A stretch of 12,405 nucleotides of DNA from an uncultured Verrucomicrobiales bacterium. Lineage in GTDB: Bacteria > Verrucomicrobiota > Verrucomicrobiia > Verrucomicrobiales > Akkermansiaceae. The translations under genes and the position numbers were made by a program. Below are positions 1 through 6,260 of the stretch, in pieces (within the stretch, counting starts at the first letter, position 1; every line of letters starts with the position of its first letter). Under the pieces are notes generated by a model, which saw only the letters and a program-made list of their open reading frames with translations, was not told where the DNA came from and did no database searches. Location of the stretch: positions 1 to 12,405 of the forward strand of contig CALABM010000049.1 of NCBI GenBank assembly GCA_937885815.1. Reading direction: 5' to 3'.

Positions 1-2025
1 CTGACGCTGAATGCGAACAATGCAGGAGGAGAGATACTGCTGAGTGGCGCGCATACGGAGGCTGACTTGCTTGCCATAAAGGGCAGTGCCGGAACGGTGA
101 CAGAAATCACCAATTCCCGCACGAATACGGTGGTGGGCACCACTACCTTGGGCGGCGGTGTGCTGAGCATGGAGTCGGGCGCTATCCTGCAGACGGGTGG
201 CTTTGCAGCCGTGGCGAATAGTGGCGCTGTGGTGTGTTTGGATAACGCGGTGCTGAACAGCTCGGGTTATGATGTGACCTTCGGTAGCGGGACAACGCTG
301 AGCGTGGGCGGTACGAACACGCTGACGGCGGCTAACTTCAATCTGGAGAGCGGCAGCTCACTGAGTTTCGATCTGCGCGCGAAGAATCAGAACCTAGCGG
401 CTCTGGCGCTGAATGGCAATATGAGCATCGGCGGACTGAACTTGACACTGGAGAACGCCGACATCATGGCGGCTGGTAAGTACCAGCTTATCAGTCTGGG
501 GGCGGAGTCCCATTACGACATCGGCAGCTGGGAGAGCGCGTTAGCCTCTGTAACCGGGGCTGATGGAGGCACCCTGAGCTGGGAAAACGGCACGCTGTAC
601 TACACCAGCGAGAATACCTGGATTATCTCTGCCACGCAGGATGCTCAAATCATTGAGGCGCCGGAGGCCGGTAGTGATGTAGTTATCGGCGGTGGTGCTG
701 CGGTGGAACTGGGTACCTGTCTGCAGGGCCACTTGGGTTGCGATAATCCGAAGCACGGCGGACGTCCCGGGAATCCCGGTCAGGGGCATGCCCATATCAA
801 GCCCGGTAACAATGGTAACAACGGTAACGGCAATAATGGTAACAACGGCAATGGTAACGGTAACAACGGCCATGGCAGCCTGGTTATCGTAGAAGGTTCT
901 GCTTACATTAAGGAGAACGGCTCATTCGAAGGCCTGCTGGATTTCCGCGGCGGCAAGGATGAGGAACGTCACTTCTACACCGAGAAGGATCTGGAGGTGC
1001 TGTACATCACTGCCTACACGGATGATGATGCTACCAGCCACCTGCACATTGGCAATGACTCCAGCACGGAGACTCAGGGTATTGTCGGTAATGGTAATCT
1101 GGCGAAGCATGGTCAGGGTACTCTGGTGCTGAATGGTTATGATTCCGAGAACGAGGAGGAAGCCAGTTCCTCCCTGTACTACGGCACGCTGGGTGTGGAA
1201 GAAGGCGCCGTGCGCGTGGCGGATAACTCACAGGCCTATCTGGCTAATACCGAGGTGAACGGCACCACGAATACCGCCGCAGTGCAGGTGGGCAGGGGTG
1301 CAACGATGACCGGTGAAAGCCTCACCGTGAGCGGCGAGAACGCCACCCTGCACAATGACGGTAGCATCGCCATGACGGATGGTATCACCGTGGAAGGTGG
1401 TACCGTGAAGGGCAGTGGCACCTTCTCCGGCCTCACCATGAATGGCGGCGCGCTGGTGGTGGGTAACTCTCCCGGTCTGCAGGTTTACACGGATGATGTA
1501 GACCTCTCGGAAAGCGTGGTGACCTTCTCTCTGGCAGATGCCAGCGCCGCTGCCACGGCTGATACCTATGGCTGGGCTTCTGCCTCCTATTCTACCATTG
1601 ATATGGGCGGGCACGCGCTGACCTTGGGTGAGAATGTCGAGTTCGTACTGGAGATAGGTGGGGCGGCCTTGGGCGCTCTGGTGGCAGAGGACGGCGCAAG
1701 CCTCACGTTCTCTCTGGCTCTGATTCAGAACATCGCCCCTGGCTCCACCCTGACGCTGGACGCCGCAGCTCTCTCAGCCCTTTTTGATAATACTGCGATT
1801 ATCATCACAGGTGATGCTGAAGGCCTGACGGCTTCCTCCTTGCACTTGGCTGGCAGAGATATTACCTCTATGCTGAGTGGCGCAGATTACACCATGGAGG
1901 GGAATACTCTCGTACTCCGCGGTACTGTGACGAATGATGGCTCGCTGACCGTTCCCGAGCCCTCTACGGCCACGCTGAGCCTTCTGGCACTCGCAGCCCT
2001 TGCTGCTCGCCGCCGTAGAAAGTAA
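1..2025 (+). CDS. Giant PEP-CTERM surface protein with autotransporter-type repeats (3' part)
   Basis: The frame is open from the left edge to the TAA at 2023-2025, giving 674 visible residues; the true start lies outside the window. The sequence is Gly/Asn/Ser/Thr-rich and beta-helix-like. A segment coded at about 1078-1230 (GNGNLAKHGQGTLVLNG, then GTLGVEEGAVRV) matches the autotransporter-associated beta-helical repeat pattern. A low-complexity Asn-Gly linker (808-876) divides the passenger. The protein does not end in an outer-membrane beta-barrel. It ends in VPEPSTATLSLLALAALAA followed by RRRRK (1951-2022): a PEP motif, a hydrophobic helix and a basic tail, which is the PEP-CTERM signal processed by exosortases. 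It is therefore expected to be exported, cleaved and displayed or shed at the cell surface, perhaps as an adhesin. Codon use is GC-rich, unlike the genes to its right. Confidence is high for the class and low for any ligand. Confidence 0.85.
   Translation: MTLNANNAGGEILLSGAHTEADLLAIKGSAGTVTEITNSRTNTVVGTTTLGGGVLSMESGAILQTGGFAAVANSGAVVCLDNAVLNSSGYDVTFGSGTTLSVGGTNTLTAANFNLESGSSLSFDLRAKNQNLAALALNGNMSIGGLNLTLENADIMAAGKYQLISLGAESHYDIGSWESALASVTGADGGTLSWENGTLYYTSENTWIISATQDAQIIEAPEAGSDVVIGGGAAVELGTCLQGHLGCDNPKHGGRPGNPGQGHAHIKPGNNGNNGNGNNGNNGNGNGNNGHGSLVIVEGSAYIKENGSFEGLLDFRGGKDEERHFYTEKDLEVLYITAYTDDDATSHLHIGNDSSTETQGIVGNGNLAKHGQGTLVLNGYDSENEEEASSSLYYGTLGVEEGAVRVADNSQAYLANTEVNGTTNTAAVQVGRGATMTGESLTVSGENATLHNDGSIAMTDGITVEGGTVKGSGTFSGLTMNGGALVVGNSPGLQVYTDDVDLSESVVTFSLADASAAATADTYGWASASYSTIDMGGHALTLGENVEFVLEIGGAALGALVAEDGASLTFSLALIQNIAPGSTLTLDAAALSALFDNTAIIITGDAEGLTASSLHLAGRDITSMLSGADYTMEGNTLVLRGTVTNDGSLTVPEPSTATLSLLALAALAARRRRK
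808..876 (+). repeat. Asn-Gly low-complexity coding repeat
   Basis: About 23 codons alternate AAC/AAT and GGT/GGC, coding for almost pure Asn-Gly with one His near the end. The segment sits between a His/Gly/Pro-rich stretch containing two cysteines and the PATR-like domain, so it probably forms a flexible spacer. The near-tandem 3- and 6-bp units make it a slippage-prone tract. Confidence 0.8.
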
Positions 2026-2054
2026 AAACGGGATTCTCCTGAGCCGATTCAAAA

Positions 2055-2088
2055 AAGTGGGCGGAACTTTCATAAGTTCCGCCCACTT
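2055..2088 (+). terminator. 15-bp perfect hairpin after the PEP-CTERM gene
   Basis: The arms at 2055-2069 and 2074-2088 are perfectly complementary over 15 bp with a 4-nt TCAT loop, 30 nt after the stop of the surface-protein gene. A run of six A precedes the stem on the plus strand, which is a T-run after the stem only on the minus strand. The plus direction lacks a U-tract. It is probably a terminator or 3'-end stabiliser for the upstream gene, and may also block minus-strand transcription. Confidence 0.7.
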
Positions 2089-2103
2089 GCTGCTAAATGA
2101 AGG

Positions 2104-2131
2104 TTGCCCATTAAAAGAGAAGAGTTAAAAT
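2104..2131 (+). promoter_or_regulatory. Candidate sigma-70 promoter for the 2140 gene
   Basis: TTGCCC (2104-2109), a 16-bp spacer and TAAAAT (2126-2131; five of six matches to TATAAT). The -10 box ends 8 nt before the ATG at 2140, so transcription would start at or next to the start codon. It lies just after the hairpin that closes the previous gene. Confidence 0.45.
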
Positions 2132-2139
2132 AAAGAAAT

Positions 2140-2715
2140 ATGAGTACAAGTATTGATTTCTTATCTGTGGGATATGGGTGGATGGAGGAAGATAATAGCA
2201 TCCGAATGCTGAACTTAAAAAGCACTCAACAATCTTGTGATATAGGTTTCTTAAGATACAATATACAAGCCAAGTGTATTACTGGAAAATTATGGAATCT
2301 AAGATTAGAAGCTTCTATCCAAGATAAAAATAACATTCTTATAAAGGATGATAGTGAATCATTCCGTTTGGCTGCCGATTTTGCAGAGAAGTATCTTTCA
2401 ATTATACGGGGCGATGGTTATAAGCTAATGATAACGTGGCCCGACAGCATTGAACAGCGCTTTAGGCGAAACGCTTTCTATAGAAGAGATGGTTTTCTGT
2501 ATGAGTTGAATATCTCTAGAAATCAAACGCCATTAGATTTTTTTAAGGCGATTTTTAGCCTTCTGTCATTTGGTTGGTATGTTCCACAAAGAAAAGGAAT
2601 CTTGGCGAACAACTGTGGAGACCTGGCTAATGATGAGCAAAAAATGCTTCTTTATGGAGCCCTAATGTTACAAATTTTTTATTTTCCAGCTGATTATGAT
2701 CCCCTCTGGAACTAA
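2140..2715 (+). CDS. Uncharacterised 191-residue cytosolic protein
   Basis: I do not recognise this protein. It has no signal peptide and no clear membrane segment. It is a mixed alpha/beta soluble sequence with aromatic-rich stretches (residues about 138-151, SLLSFGWYV region) and an acidic C-terminus ending in PLWN. The ATG at 2140 has no convincing Shine-Dalgarno: an AGAGAAGAG stretch lies about 15 nt upstream. A promoter-like sequence ends 8 nt before it, so a leaderless start is possible. The gene is AT-rich, stands alone on the plus strand and converges on the minus-strand gene at 2779. Small orphan proteins of this kind are common in polymorphic-toxin immunity arrays, but nothing in the sequence proves that role. 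Confidence 0.7.
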   Translation: MSTSIDFLSVGYGWMEEDNSIRMLNLKSTQQSCDIGFLRYNIQAKCITGKLWNLRLEASIQDKNNILIKDDSESFRLAADFAEKYLSIIRGDGYKLMITWPDSIEQRFRRNAFYRRDGFLYELNISRNQTPLDFFKAIFSLLSFGWYVPQRKGILANNCGDLANDEQKMLLYGALMLQIFYFPADYDPLWN

Positions 2716-2725
2716 GGCGGCCATA

Positions 2726-2739
2726 GGTGCCGCGGCACC
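2726..2739. repeat. 14-bp GC-rich palindrome between convergent genes
   Basis: GGTGCCGCGGCACC is a perfect palindrome 10 bp after the stop of the plus-strand gene. CAT/ATG flanks extend the pairing past one mismatch. It has no T-run. It could fold as a hairpin in the 3' untranslated region of the 191-residue gene and help end or stabilise its transcript. Confidence 0.4.
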
Positions 2740-2756
2740 CATGTAAGGCAAAAAGA

Positions 2757-2780
2757 AACTCCCCGCCGACACGGCGAGTT
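2757..2780 (-). terminator. Terminator of the minus-strand gene ending at 2779
   Basis: On the minus strand the sequence reads AACTCGCC, a short loop, GGCGGGGAGTT and then a T-rich tail. This is a hairpin with a small GG bulge followed by U residues, typical of a rho-independent terminator. The stem begins inside the TAA stop of the 210-residue gene. Confidence 0.6.
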
Positions 2781-3411
2781 AAAGCCCTAAATATTCAAAG
2801 GCTGAGCAGCTGTTACCCTTTGCCATAAAGTCTGCGTACTCCCAAGGCAAAAACGGAACATTTTTTTCAGAGAAGGAGCAGTCTGCGTGCTGGATTTTGC
2901 GTTGCTGAGAGAACCACATTTGCACCGCTTCTTTTTGATTTTCGGTGAAGAGTTCAAAGCGTTGGGAATAGTAAGCGATAGCTTTTTCGCTGGCTCTGAG
3001 GTATATTCCGCTCATTGAGTAGAGCCAGAGTTGTACGCGATGATCCTGGAGGTTATATTTCAAACTAAGAATCATGTAGGCAGGCATGATGAAGCGCAGA
3101 GCCTCTGCCCCCGTGTGGCATATCCCCTCCTCACAGGCAAGCAACAGAGCAGGGGAGATTTTGCTCCAATCCTTGCGTTCCTCACGCTTGTGCAAATCAT
3201 TCATTATCGCTTGTGAAGAACGCGCAAATACATCATCTTGCGCGGCAGACCCCAGCAGAACATTCTTTTCCTTCACACACTTCACCCCTTTGAATGCTTT
3301 TTCTATCAGGCGCTGCAAGTCAAAATCCCATGCCTGATTTTGTTGACCAGATAAAAAATCGGCATGCTTTTGCGCTGATTGTAAAATCTCGTCTAAAAAA
3401 TTATTCTTCAT
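2779..3411 (-). CDS. Uncharacterised 210-residue protein, possibly DUF6714-like
   Basis: This is a soluble, helix-rich protein without a signal peptide. The central block (residues about 93-160) reads as an EGICHTGAEALRFIMPAYM motif, then a Tyr/Leu-rich helix, then LFTENQKEAVQMWF. From memory this resembles the DUF6714 pattern of '...EGFRYYLPAYM...LTPEQRxAVxxFL', a family of unknown function; I could not verify it by alignment. The ATG at 3409-3411 is favoured because the first ten codons and the upstream bases recur as a direct repeat at 4878-4915, showing that this gene start exists in a second, truncated copy. No strong Shine-Dalgarno is visible. The gene lies 46 bp downstream of the secreted-protein gene on the same strand, so the two may be co-transcribed, and it ends in a terminator. 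Confidence 0.7.
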   Translation of the reverse strand: MKNNFLDEILQSAQKHADFLSGQQNQAWDFDLQRLIEKAFKGVKCVKEKNVLLGSAAQDDVFARSSQAIMNDLHKREERKDWSKISPALLLACEEGICHTGAEALRFIMPAYMILSLKYNLQDHRVQLWLYSMSGIYLRASEKAIAYYSQRFELFTENQKEAVQMWFSQQRKIQHADCSFSEKNVPFLPWEYADFMAKGNSCSAFEYLGL

Positions 3412-3419
3412 TGTAAAGT
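3382..3419. repeat. 38-bp direct repeat, copy 1 (start of the 210-residue gene)
   Basis: This stretch spans the start codon, the first ten codons (MKNNFLDEIL) and eight bases upstream of the 2779-3411 gene. It is identical to 4878-4915. Weaker similarity (about 11 of the next 17 bases) continues further upstream of the gene. This indicates a duplicated gene start rather than a chance repeat. Confidence 0.9.
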
Positions 3420-3457
3420 CTTATTTACTATAAACGTCGCGGCGTGTTCATAAAATG

Positions 3458-3979
3458 TCAATGTGTCTCTAGACCTGCCGATGGCGGGAATAAATCCAGT
3501 TCGATATTTTGCCGGAAAAATAACTCAGTCCAATAGCGTTGGAGTTTTCTGGGCATATATCTATGCTCAATGCCCCGGTTTTGAAACTGCCTATCACGGG
3601 CTTCATACCTAAGGCCATAATAACGCCTATAGATAACATGAATGATTTCCATGTTGCTTTCTCTTTCGAGAGCGGAGAGGTAATGGGCCGCCTCCCTATC
3701 TCCCAATTCTTTCATGATATAGAGAAGTTGAAGGCTGAATGAAGATAGGTCCCAATTATGCTTTTGTCTAAACTCCTGAGGGTGTACGGACTCTAGAAGT
3801 TCCAGCTGTAAATCCACTTCCTCCAAGGCAGCTGAGTAGGTCCCGCAAATGATTCCTGACTCTGGAGTTCTTCGAACTTGTTCGTAAAAGGGATTTTCTT
3901 CCTGCGGGGATGCCATAATACAGGTGGCCAAAAGAAAGAATAAAACAACGCTTGCTCGCTGAAAAAGAAACAAACTCAT
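3458..3979 (-). CDS. Small secreted protein of unknown function
   Basis: This 173-residue protein starts with a typical Sec signal: polar MSLFLFQRA, a hydrophobic core to about residue 22, then a likely signal peptidase I site after MA (residue 24). A cysteine inside the core does not make a good lipobox because Thr precedes it. The mature part is charged and helical, with a Tyr/Arg-rich region (IYRRYYGLRYEARDRQFQ, residues about 116-133). I recognise no family. The start codon overlaps the first of two 13-bp direct repeats, and the IS3 remnant ends only 25 bp upstream. The native promoter has therefore probably been replaced or lost, and no clear promoter or Shine-Dalgarno is visible. The 210-residue gene follows after 46 bp on the same strand. 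Confidence 0.7.
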   Translation of the reverse strand: MSLFLFQRASVVLFFLLATCIMASPQEENPFYEQVRRTPESGIICGTYSAALEEVDLQLELLESVHPQEFRQKHNWDLSSFSLQLLYIMKELGDREAAHYLSALERESNMEIIHVIYRRYYGLRYEARDRQFQNRGIEHRYMPRKLQRYWTELFFRQNIELDLFPPSAGLETH

Positions 3980-4003
3980 GCTGTTTTAAGATGCTGTTTT
4001 AAA
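3978..4003. repeat. Two 13-bp tandem direct repeats at the IS edge
   Basis: ATGCTGTTTTAAG is followed directly by ATGCTGTTTTAAA. The first copy overlaps the start codon of the secreted-protein gene, and the second ends one base before the predicted IS3 terminus at 4005. Confidence 0.75.
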
Positions 4004-4109
4004 CTGGCGCCATTCTTTCGACACTCAGGAAGCCAATTTAAGCCCCCTCACTTGTGTACCTCTGGCGTGTGCAATCTTTATATCATTCCATACCCTCTGA
4101 TGTCAATCC

Positions 4110-4196
4110 ATTTTTGGTGCGATTTTGTAGCGTAGGCATGGCATCCCGAGCGTAGCGACGCGAGCCGTGCCGGAGCGGAAAAATCGCGCCAAAAAT
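4110..4196. repeat. REP-like nested palindrome inside the IS3 orfB tail
   Basis: This is an imperfect 87-bp inverted repeat. The outer arms are ATTTTTGGTGCGATTTT and its near-complement AAAAATCGCGCCAAAAAT. The inner arms are GGCATGGC and GCCGTGCC, closed by GCGT-AGCG-ACGC. It could fold into a long cruciform or stem-loop. It supplies the unusual C-terminal residues of the orfB frame. It looks like a dispersed intergenic repeat that has landed in, or been carried by, the element. Confidence 0.6.
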
Positions 4197-4475
4197 TCGC
4201 CGGAAGGGGGGTGGCGCTGTTTTCTCGATACATGAGCGGACTGCTATTTTTCAGTGCTGAATGTGGTCTTTCTCGATTATAATACTCCATCCATTCAGCT
4301 GTCATTTCTATCGCATCTTCCTCGTAAAGCTGCTCTATGGCTCGTTCGGTTGCCGGTTCATCCTTCAAGGTACGTTTCTTGTAGTATGTGCTGCTGCGAG
4401 CCAATCCCAGCAACTCGCATTGACGTTTGCGCGAAGGGGCTTTCCCATCAATATCCAGGAGTTGGCGTCGTTGCG

Positions 4476-4829
4476 CTACAGTCCCAACTCCTTGGCTTTT
4501 TTTGACAGCCAATCCAGTTCGAACTCACGCTTGCCAAGAAGACGCTCAAGATTGGCAATGCGTTCGTCCTTTTTCTCCATCTCTGTTTTGCGTCCGCCTC
4601 GGCGGAAACATTCTCCAAGCATCTCCTTTGCCTGTTTTTTCCAGTCCTTTACTAAATCCGGACTGATGCCGTACTCAGATGCTATCTGAGCATGCGTCTT
4701 TGCGCCGGTGAGCGCTTCCAATGCTACCTTTTCCTTGAACTTTGCGGCGTAGCGACCTCTCTTGTGTATTTTTTTCGTTTTGCATGTCTGTGTGTTGGTT
4801 GGATTATACACGCACACGATGCTTTGCAC
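4476..4829 (-). CDS. IS3-family transposase orfA (helix-turn-helix protein)
   Basis: The family signature is clear from RGRYAAKFKEKVALEAL onward: a helix-turn-helix (AQIASEYGISPDLVKDWKKQA) then a leucine-zipper-like coiled coil (MEKKDERIANLERLLGKREFELDWLSKKAKELGL). This is the DNA-binding OrfA half of an IS3 transposase. The GTG at 4827-4829 overlaps the -35 of a good promoter whose TATAAT lies inside the frame, so the real start should be downstream. The only near ATG (minus strand, about 4782) is out of frame and would enter the frame only if the A7 run at 4769-4775 were one base shorter, suggesting a homopolymer indel. Near the 3' end a second A7 run in phase A-AAA-AAA-G is the expected -1 frameshift site into orfB. 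Confidence 0.75.
   Translation of the reverse strand: MQSIVCVYNPTNTQTCKTKKIHKRGRYAAKFKEKVALEALTGAKTHAQIASEYGISPDLVKDWKKQAKEMLGECFRRGGRKTEMEKKDERIANLERLLGKREFELDWLSKKAKELGL
4497..4503 (-). promoter_or_regulatory. Programmed -1 frameshift site of the IS3 element
   Basis: Seven A on the minus strand, read A-AAA-AAA-G in the orfA frame, lie within the 37-nt orfA/orfB overlap. Slippage by one base joins ...DWLSKK to SQGVG... of orfB, the standard way IS3 elements make the OrfAB transposase. Confidence 0.65.
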
Positions 4830-4831
4830 AA
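4803..4831 (-). promoter_or_regulatory. IS3 element promoter
   Basis: On the minus strand TTGTGC (4826-4831), a 17-bp spacer and a perfect TATAAT (4803-4808) lie about 40 bp inside the right terminal repeat. This is the expected place for a transposase promoter. Because it is internal to the longest orfA frame, it argues against the GTG start there. Confidence 0.55.
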
Positions 4832-4877
4832 GAAAAAGGGGGCTTAAACAGGTGTCTTAAAATCAGGTGCCATTATA

Positions 4878-4915
4878 TAAAATCTCGTCTAAAAAATTAT
4901 TCTTCATTGTAAAGT
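4878..4915 (-). pseudogene. Truncated second copy of the 210-residue gene start (38-bp repeat, copy 2)
   Basis: It is identical to 3382-3419 and carries an ATG (4905-4907, minus strand) and the ten codons MKNNFLDEIL. The copy ends six bases before the IS3 terminus, so a paralogue was cut off at codon 11 or so. The remainder is not found on the other side of the IS, where the unrelated secreted-protein gene begins. This points to an IS-associated deletion or rearrangement. Confidence 0.7.
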
Positions 4916-4985
4916 TAAGTTTGCCATAAATGGATGCATGATGCAACATTGTAAGAGCTATGCTCAATGTGCACCATGGAAAAAA

Positions 4986-5405
4986 TTAACGGCCAAAAAC
5001 ATTTATGTACGTTTCTCCGGTAATCTGATTTATTATAGCCCTCATCGTGTAATTTCCAGATTCCTTTTCTAGGAAACGGAGATTCATCAAATTGACCTCG
5101 CCATAAAACAAACAATAATTTTCATGCAATGGTTTAAATTCTGAGAGTTGCAATTCTCTACCATTTTCTGCTTCTATCCAGCCATGCTCAAAGAAATCAG
5201 TGTATGAATTTACAACTCCATATATATGGCTTATTTCGCCAGTAAGAGCCCAGCCCTCAGAAGACGATTTTTTAACATCTAATGGGGGAATGTCATCCTG
5301 ATATTGATTTTGGCTAAATATTACAACGAGCGTAACAAAAAGAAAAATGGAGAAAATTAACAAGCAATTTCTCTTCCAGAGTTTTCGCTTTAGATGTTCT
5401 TTCAT
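4986..5405 (-). CDS. Small membrane-anchored protein, second gene of the ankyrin operon
   Basis: This 139-residue protein has a basic N-terminus (MKEHLKRKLWKRN) and one hydrophobic helix (residues about 14-32). The rest is a 105-residue domain that positive-inside topology would place outside the cytoplasmic membrane. It could be an uncleaved anchor, as no good cleavage site follows. The domain is beta-rich (SHIYGVVNSYTDFFEHGWIEAE, then NYCLFYGEVNLMNLRF). I recognise no family. The ATG at 5403-5405 has an AGGAG Shine-Dalgarno about 12 nt upstream (5418-5422). Only 21 bp separate it from the stop of the ankyrin lipoprotein gene, so the two are almost certainly co-transcribed. Both would face the same envelope compartment. 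Beyond its stop lie T-rich bases and a weak hairpin only. Confidence 0.7.
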   Translation of the reverse strand: MKEHLKRKLWKRNCLLIFSIFLFVTLVVIFSQNQYQDDIPPLDVKKSSSEGWALTGEISHIYGVVNSYTDFFEHGWIEAENGRELQLSEFKPLHENYCLFYGEVNLMNLRFLEKESGNYTMRAIINQITGETYINVFGR

Positions 5406-5426
5406 TTCGGTGCGAATCTCCTCTCT

Positions 5427-6161
5427 TTATTCTCTAGCTCCATTTTCTATGAGCAAGTCGTGCACAAGTTTAACTCTTTCTGCTGTGCGATATGATCGCA
5501 TGTTTTCAGTTGCTTCAGCATAAAGGGCGGGGCGCCTTGAATGTATATTTATTAAAGGCGTTATCGAGTTTTCTGGCCGCTGATTGCCATTGCTTATAGA
5601 TCGCTGATTAGGGTCAGCCCCGTGTTCCAACAGCCATTTAGCTACTGGATAGGTAATAAAATCTGTCCGTCGTGTGAGAGGATATTGTATTTCCTTAGAA
5701 TTGCTGCCATACACTACCGGAGCAGTAGCATTCAAACCATGCATAATAAATAAGGCGTATTCTTCTTCACTTGTTCCAAATTGTGAGGACATCCGTTGTG
5801 GAGAGGAGCCATATTTCAACAAAAGATGTATAGCCGCTAATCTAGAGCTTAATTGTGTCCTATCTGCATTTACAGGAGCCCACTCAAGAGCATCTATCGG
5901 TAATCGTTTAAGGCTGTCTCCTTCCATAGGCTGATTAGGATTGTTTCCTGCTATGAGTATATTTTCCAATTCTCCTATGGTGTGTGCATCACACCAAGGA
6001 GAAGGCGGCGAAAGAAACATATCCCAGAAAACTCTAGTGTCTTTACTTACGTTAACCATTTTGTCCACGTGCGAAAACAAATCGGTAATGTCCATGTGCT
6101 CATGGGTACAACTACACAACGAAAGCAGACACACAAAAATATAACAAATTCTTTTATTCAT
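5427..6161 (-). CDS. Ankyrin-repeat lipoprotein
   Basis: This 244-residue protein begins with a lipoprotein signal: MNKR, a hydrophobic core, and L-C-S-C with the likely lipidated Cys18. The mature part has about four degenerate ankyrin units, seen as helix plus turn: LENILIAGNNPNQP (65-78), AIHLLLKYGSSPQ (110-122), VAKWLLEHGADPNQ (173-186, the clearest) and VHDLLIENGARE (233-244). Ankyrin repeats bind other proteins, so this would be a lipid-anchored binding or inhibitor protein at the periplasmic face. Ankyrin proteins are one of the known immunity families of polymorphic toxins, which would fit an Rhs neighbourhood, but the partner is unknown. A strong promoter ends 10 nt before the ATG and no Shine-Dalgarno is present. 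The membrane-anchored gene follows after 21 bp. Confidence 0.8.
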   Translation of the reverse strand: MNKRICYIFVCLLSLCSCTHEHMDITDLFSHVDKMVNVSKDTRVFWDMFLSPPSPWCDAHTIGELENILIAGNNPNQPMEGDSLKRLPIDALEWAPVNADRTQLSSRLAAIHLLLKYGSSPQRMSSQFGTSEEEYALFIMHGLNATAPVVYGSNSKEIQYPLTRRTDFITYPVAKWLLEHGADPNQRSISNGNQRPENSITPLINIHSRRPALYAEATENMRSYRTAERVKLVHDLLIENGARE

Positions 6162-6171
6162 GCTGGAGTTA

Positions 6172-6200
6172 ATTGTAGCTTACAAGCGTCTTCATGTCAA
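6172..6200 (-). promoter_or_regulatory. Strong sigma-70 promoter of the ankyrin operon
   Basis: A consensus TTGACA (6195-6200), an ideal 17-bp spacer and TACAAT (6172-6177) lie on the minus strand. Only 10 nt separate the -10 box from the ATG, so the transcript would have a leader of at most a few bases. Confidence 0.7.
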
Positions 6201-6260
6201 GATTTAGAGTATCATCTGATAGAGGAGCTTTACTGCAATAATCTCGGAATGAAGCACATC

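Larger units (their letters stand above)
4078..4512 (-). pseudogene. IS3-family transposase orfB with deleted DDE core
   Basis: The N-terminal part (residues about 8-67) is typical IS3 OrfB: RRQLLDIDGKAPSRKRQCELLGLARSS-type text, then the pair IEQLYEED. It jumps directly to AIEMTAEWMEYYNRERPHSAL, the C-terminal end of the rve integrase domain. The segment with the first two catalytic Asp residues is gone, an in-frame loss of roughly 170-180 residues judged by family length, with the junction near 4305-4320. The tail after PLPANF is odd because it is coded by the REP-like palindrome. In an intact IS this frame would be reached by -1 frameshifting from orfA at the A7 run (4497-4503 on the minus strand), not from the TTG at 4510-4512. 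It should be catalytically dead. Confidence 0.8.
4005..4872 (-). mobile_element. Internally deleted IS3-family insertion sequence
   Basis: The element is about 868 bp, against about 1.2-1.5 kb for intact IS3-family members. Imperfect terminal inverted repeats start TGGCGCC at 4005 and end GGTGCCA at 4872. Both contain an inner TTTAAGCCCCC block (outer strand orientation) and a GACAC motif. Transcription runs on the minus strand: orfA, then orfB in the -1 frame. The catalytic integrase core of orfB is missing, so the element cannot make an active DDE transposase. It could be mobilised only in trans by a full-length relative. No convincing target duplication flanks it (AAC versus TTA). A REP-like palindrome (4110-4196) lies in its orfB tail. 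The right flank is the truncated copy of the gene start also found at 3382-3419. Confidence 0.8.

Noticed and set aside
541..873. Minus-strand 110-codon frame opposite the Asn-Gly repeat
   Set aside because: Its Val/Thr-rich start is simply the complement of the Asn-Gly codons of the PEP-CTERM gene; it has no independent coding signal.
1228..1614. Minus-strand 128-codon frame under the PEP-CTERM gene
   Set aside because: It is a shadow of a GC-rich plus-strand gene: low complexity, no ribosome-binding site, no recognisable domain.
4254..4689. Plus-strand frames across the IS3 element
   Set aside because: They overlap the clearly recognised minus-strand transposase frames and look like unstructured translation.
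4002..4875. Target-site duplication of the IS3 element
   Set aside because: The bases next to the two termini (AAC and TTA) differ, and no longer match is found; rearrangement after insertion is more likely.
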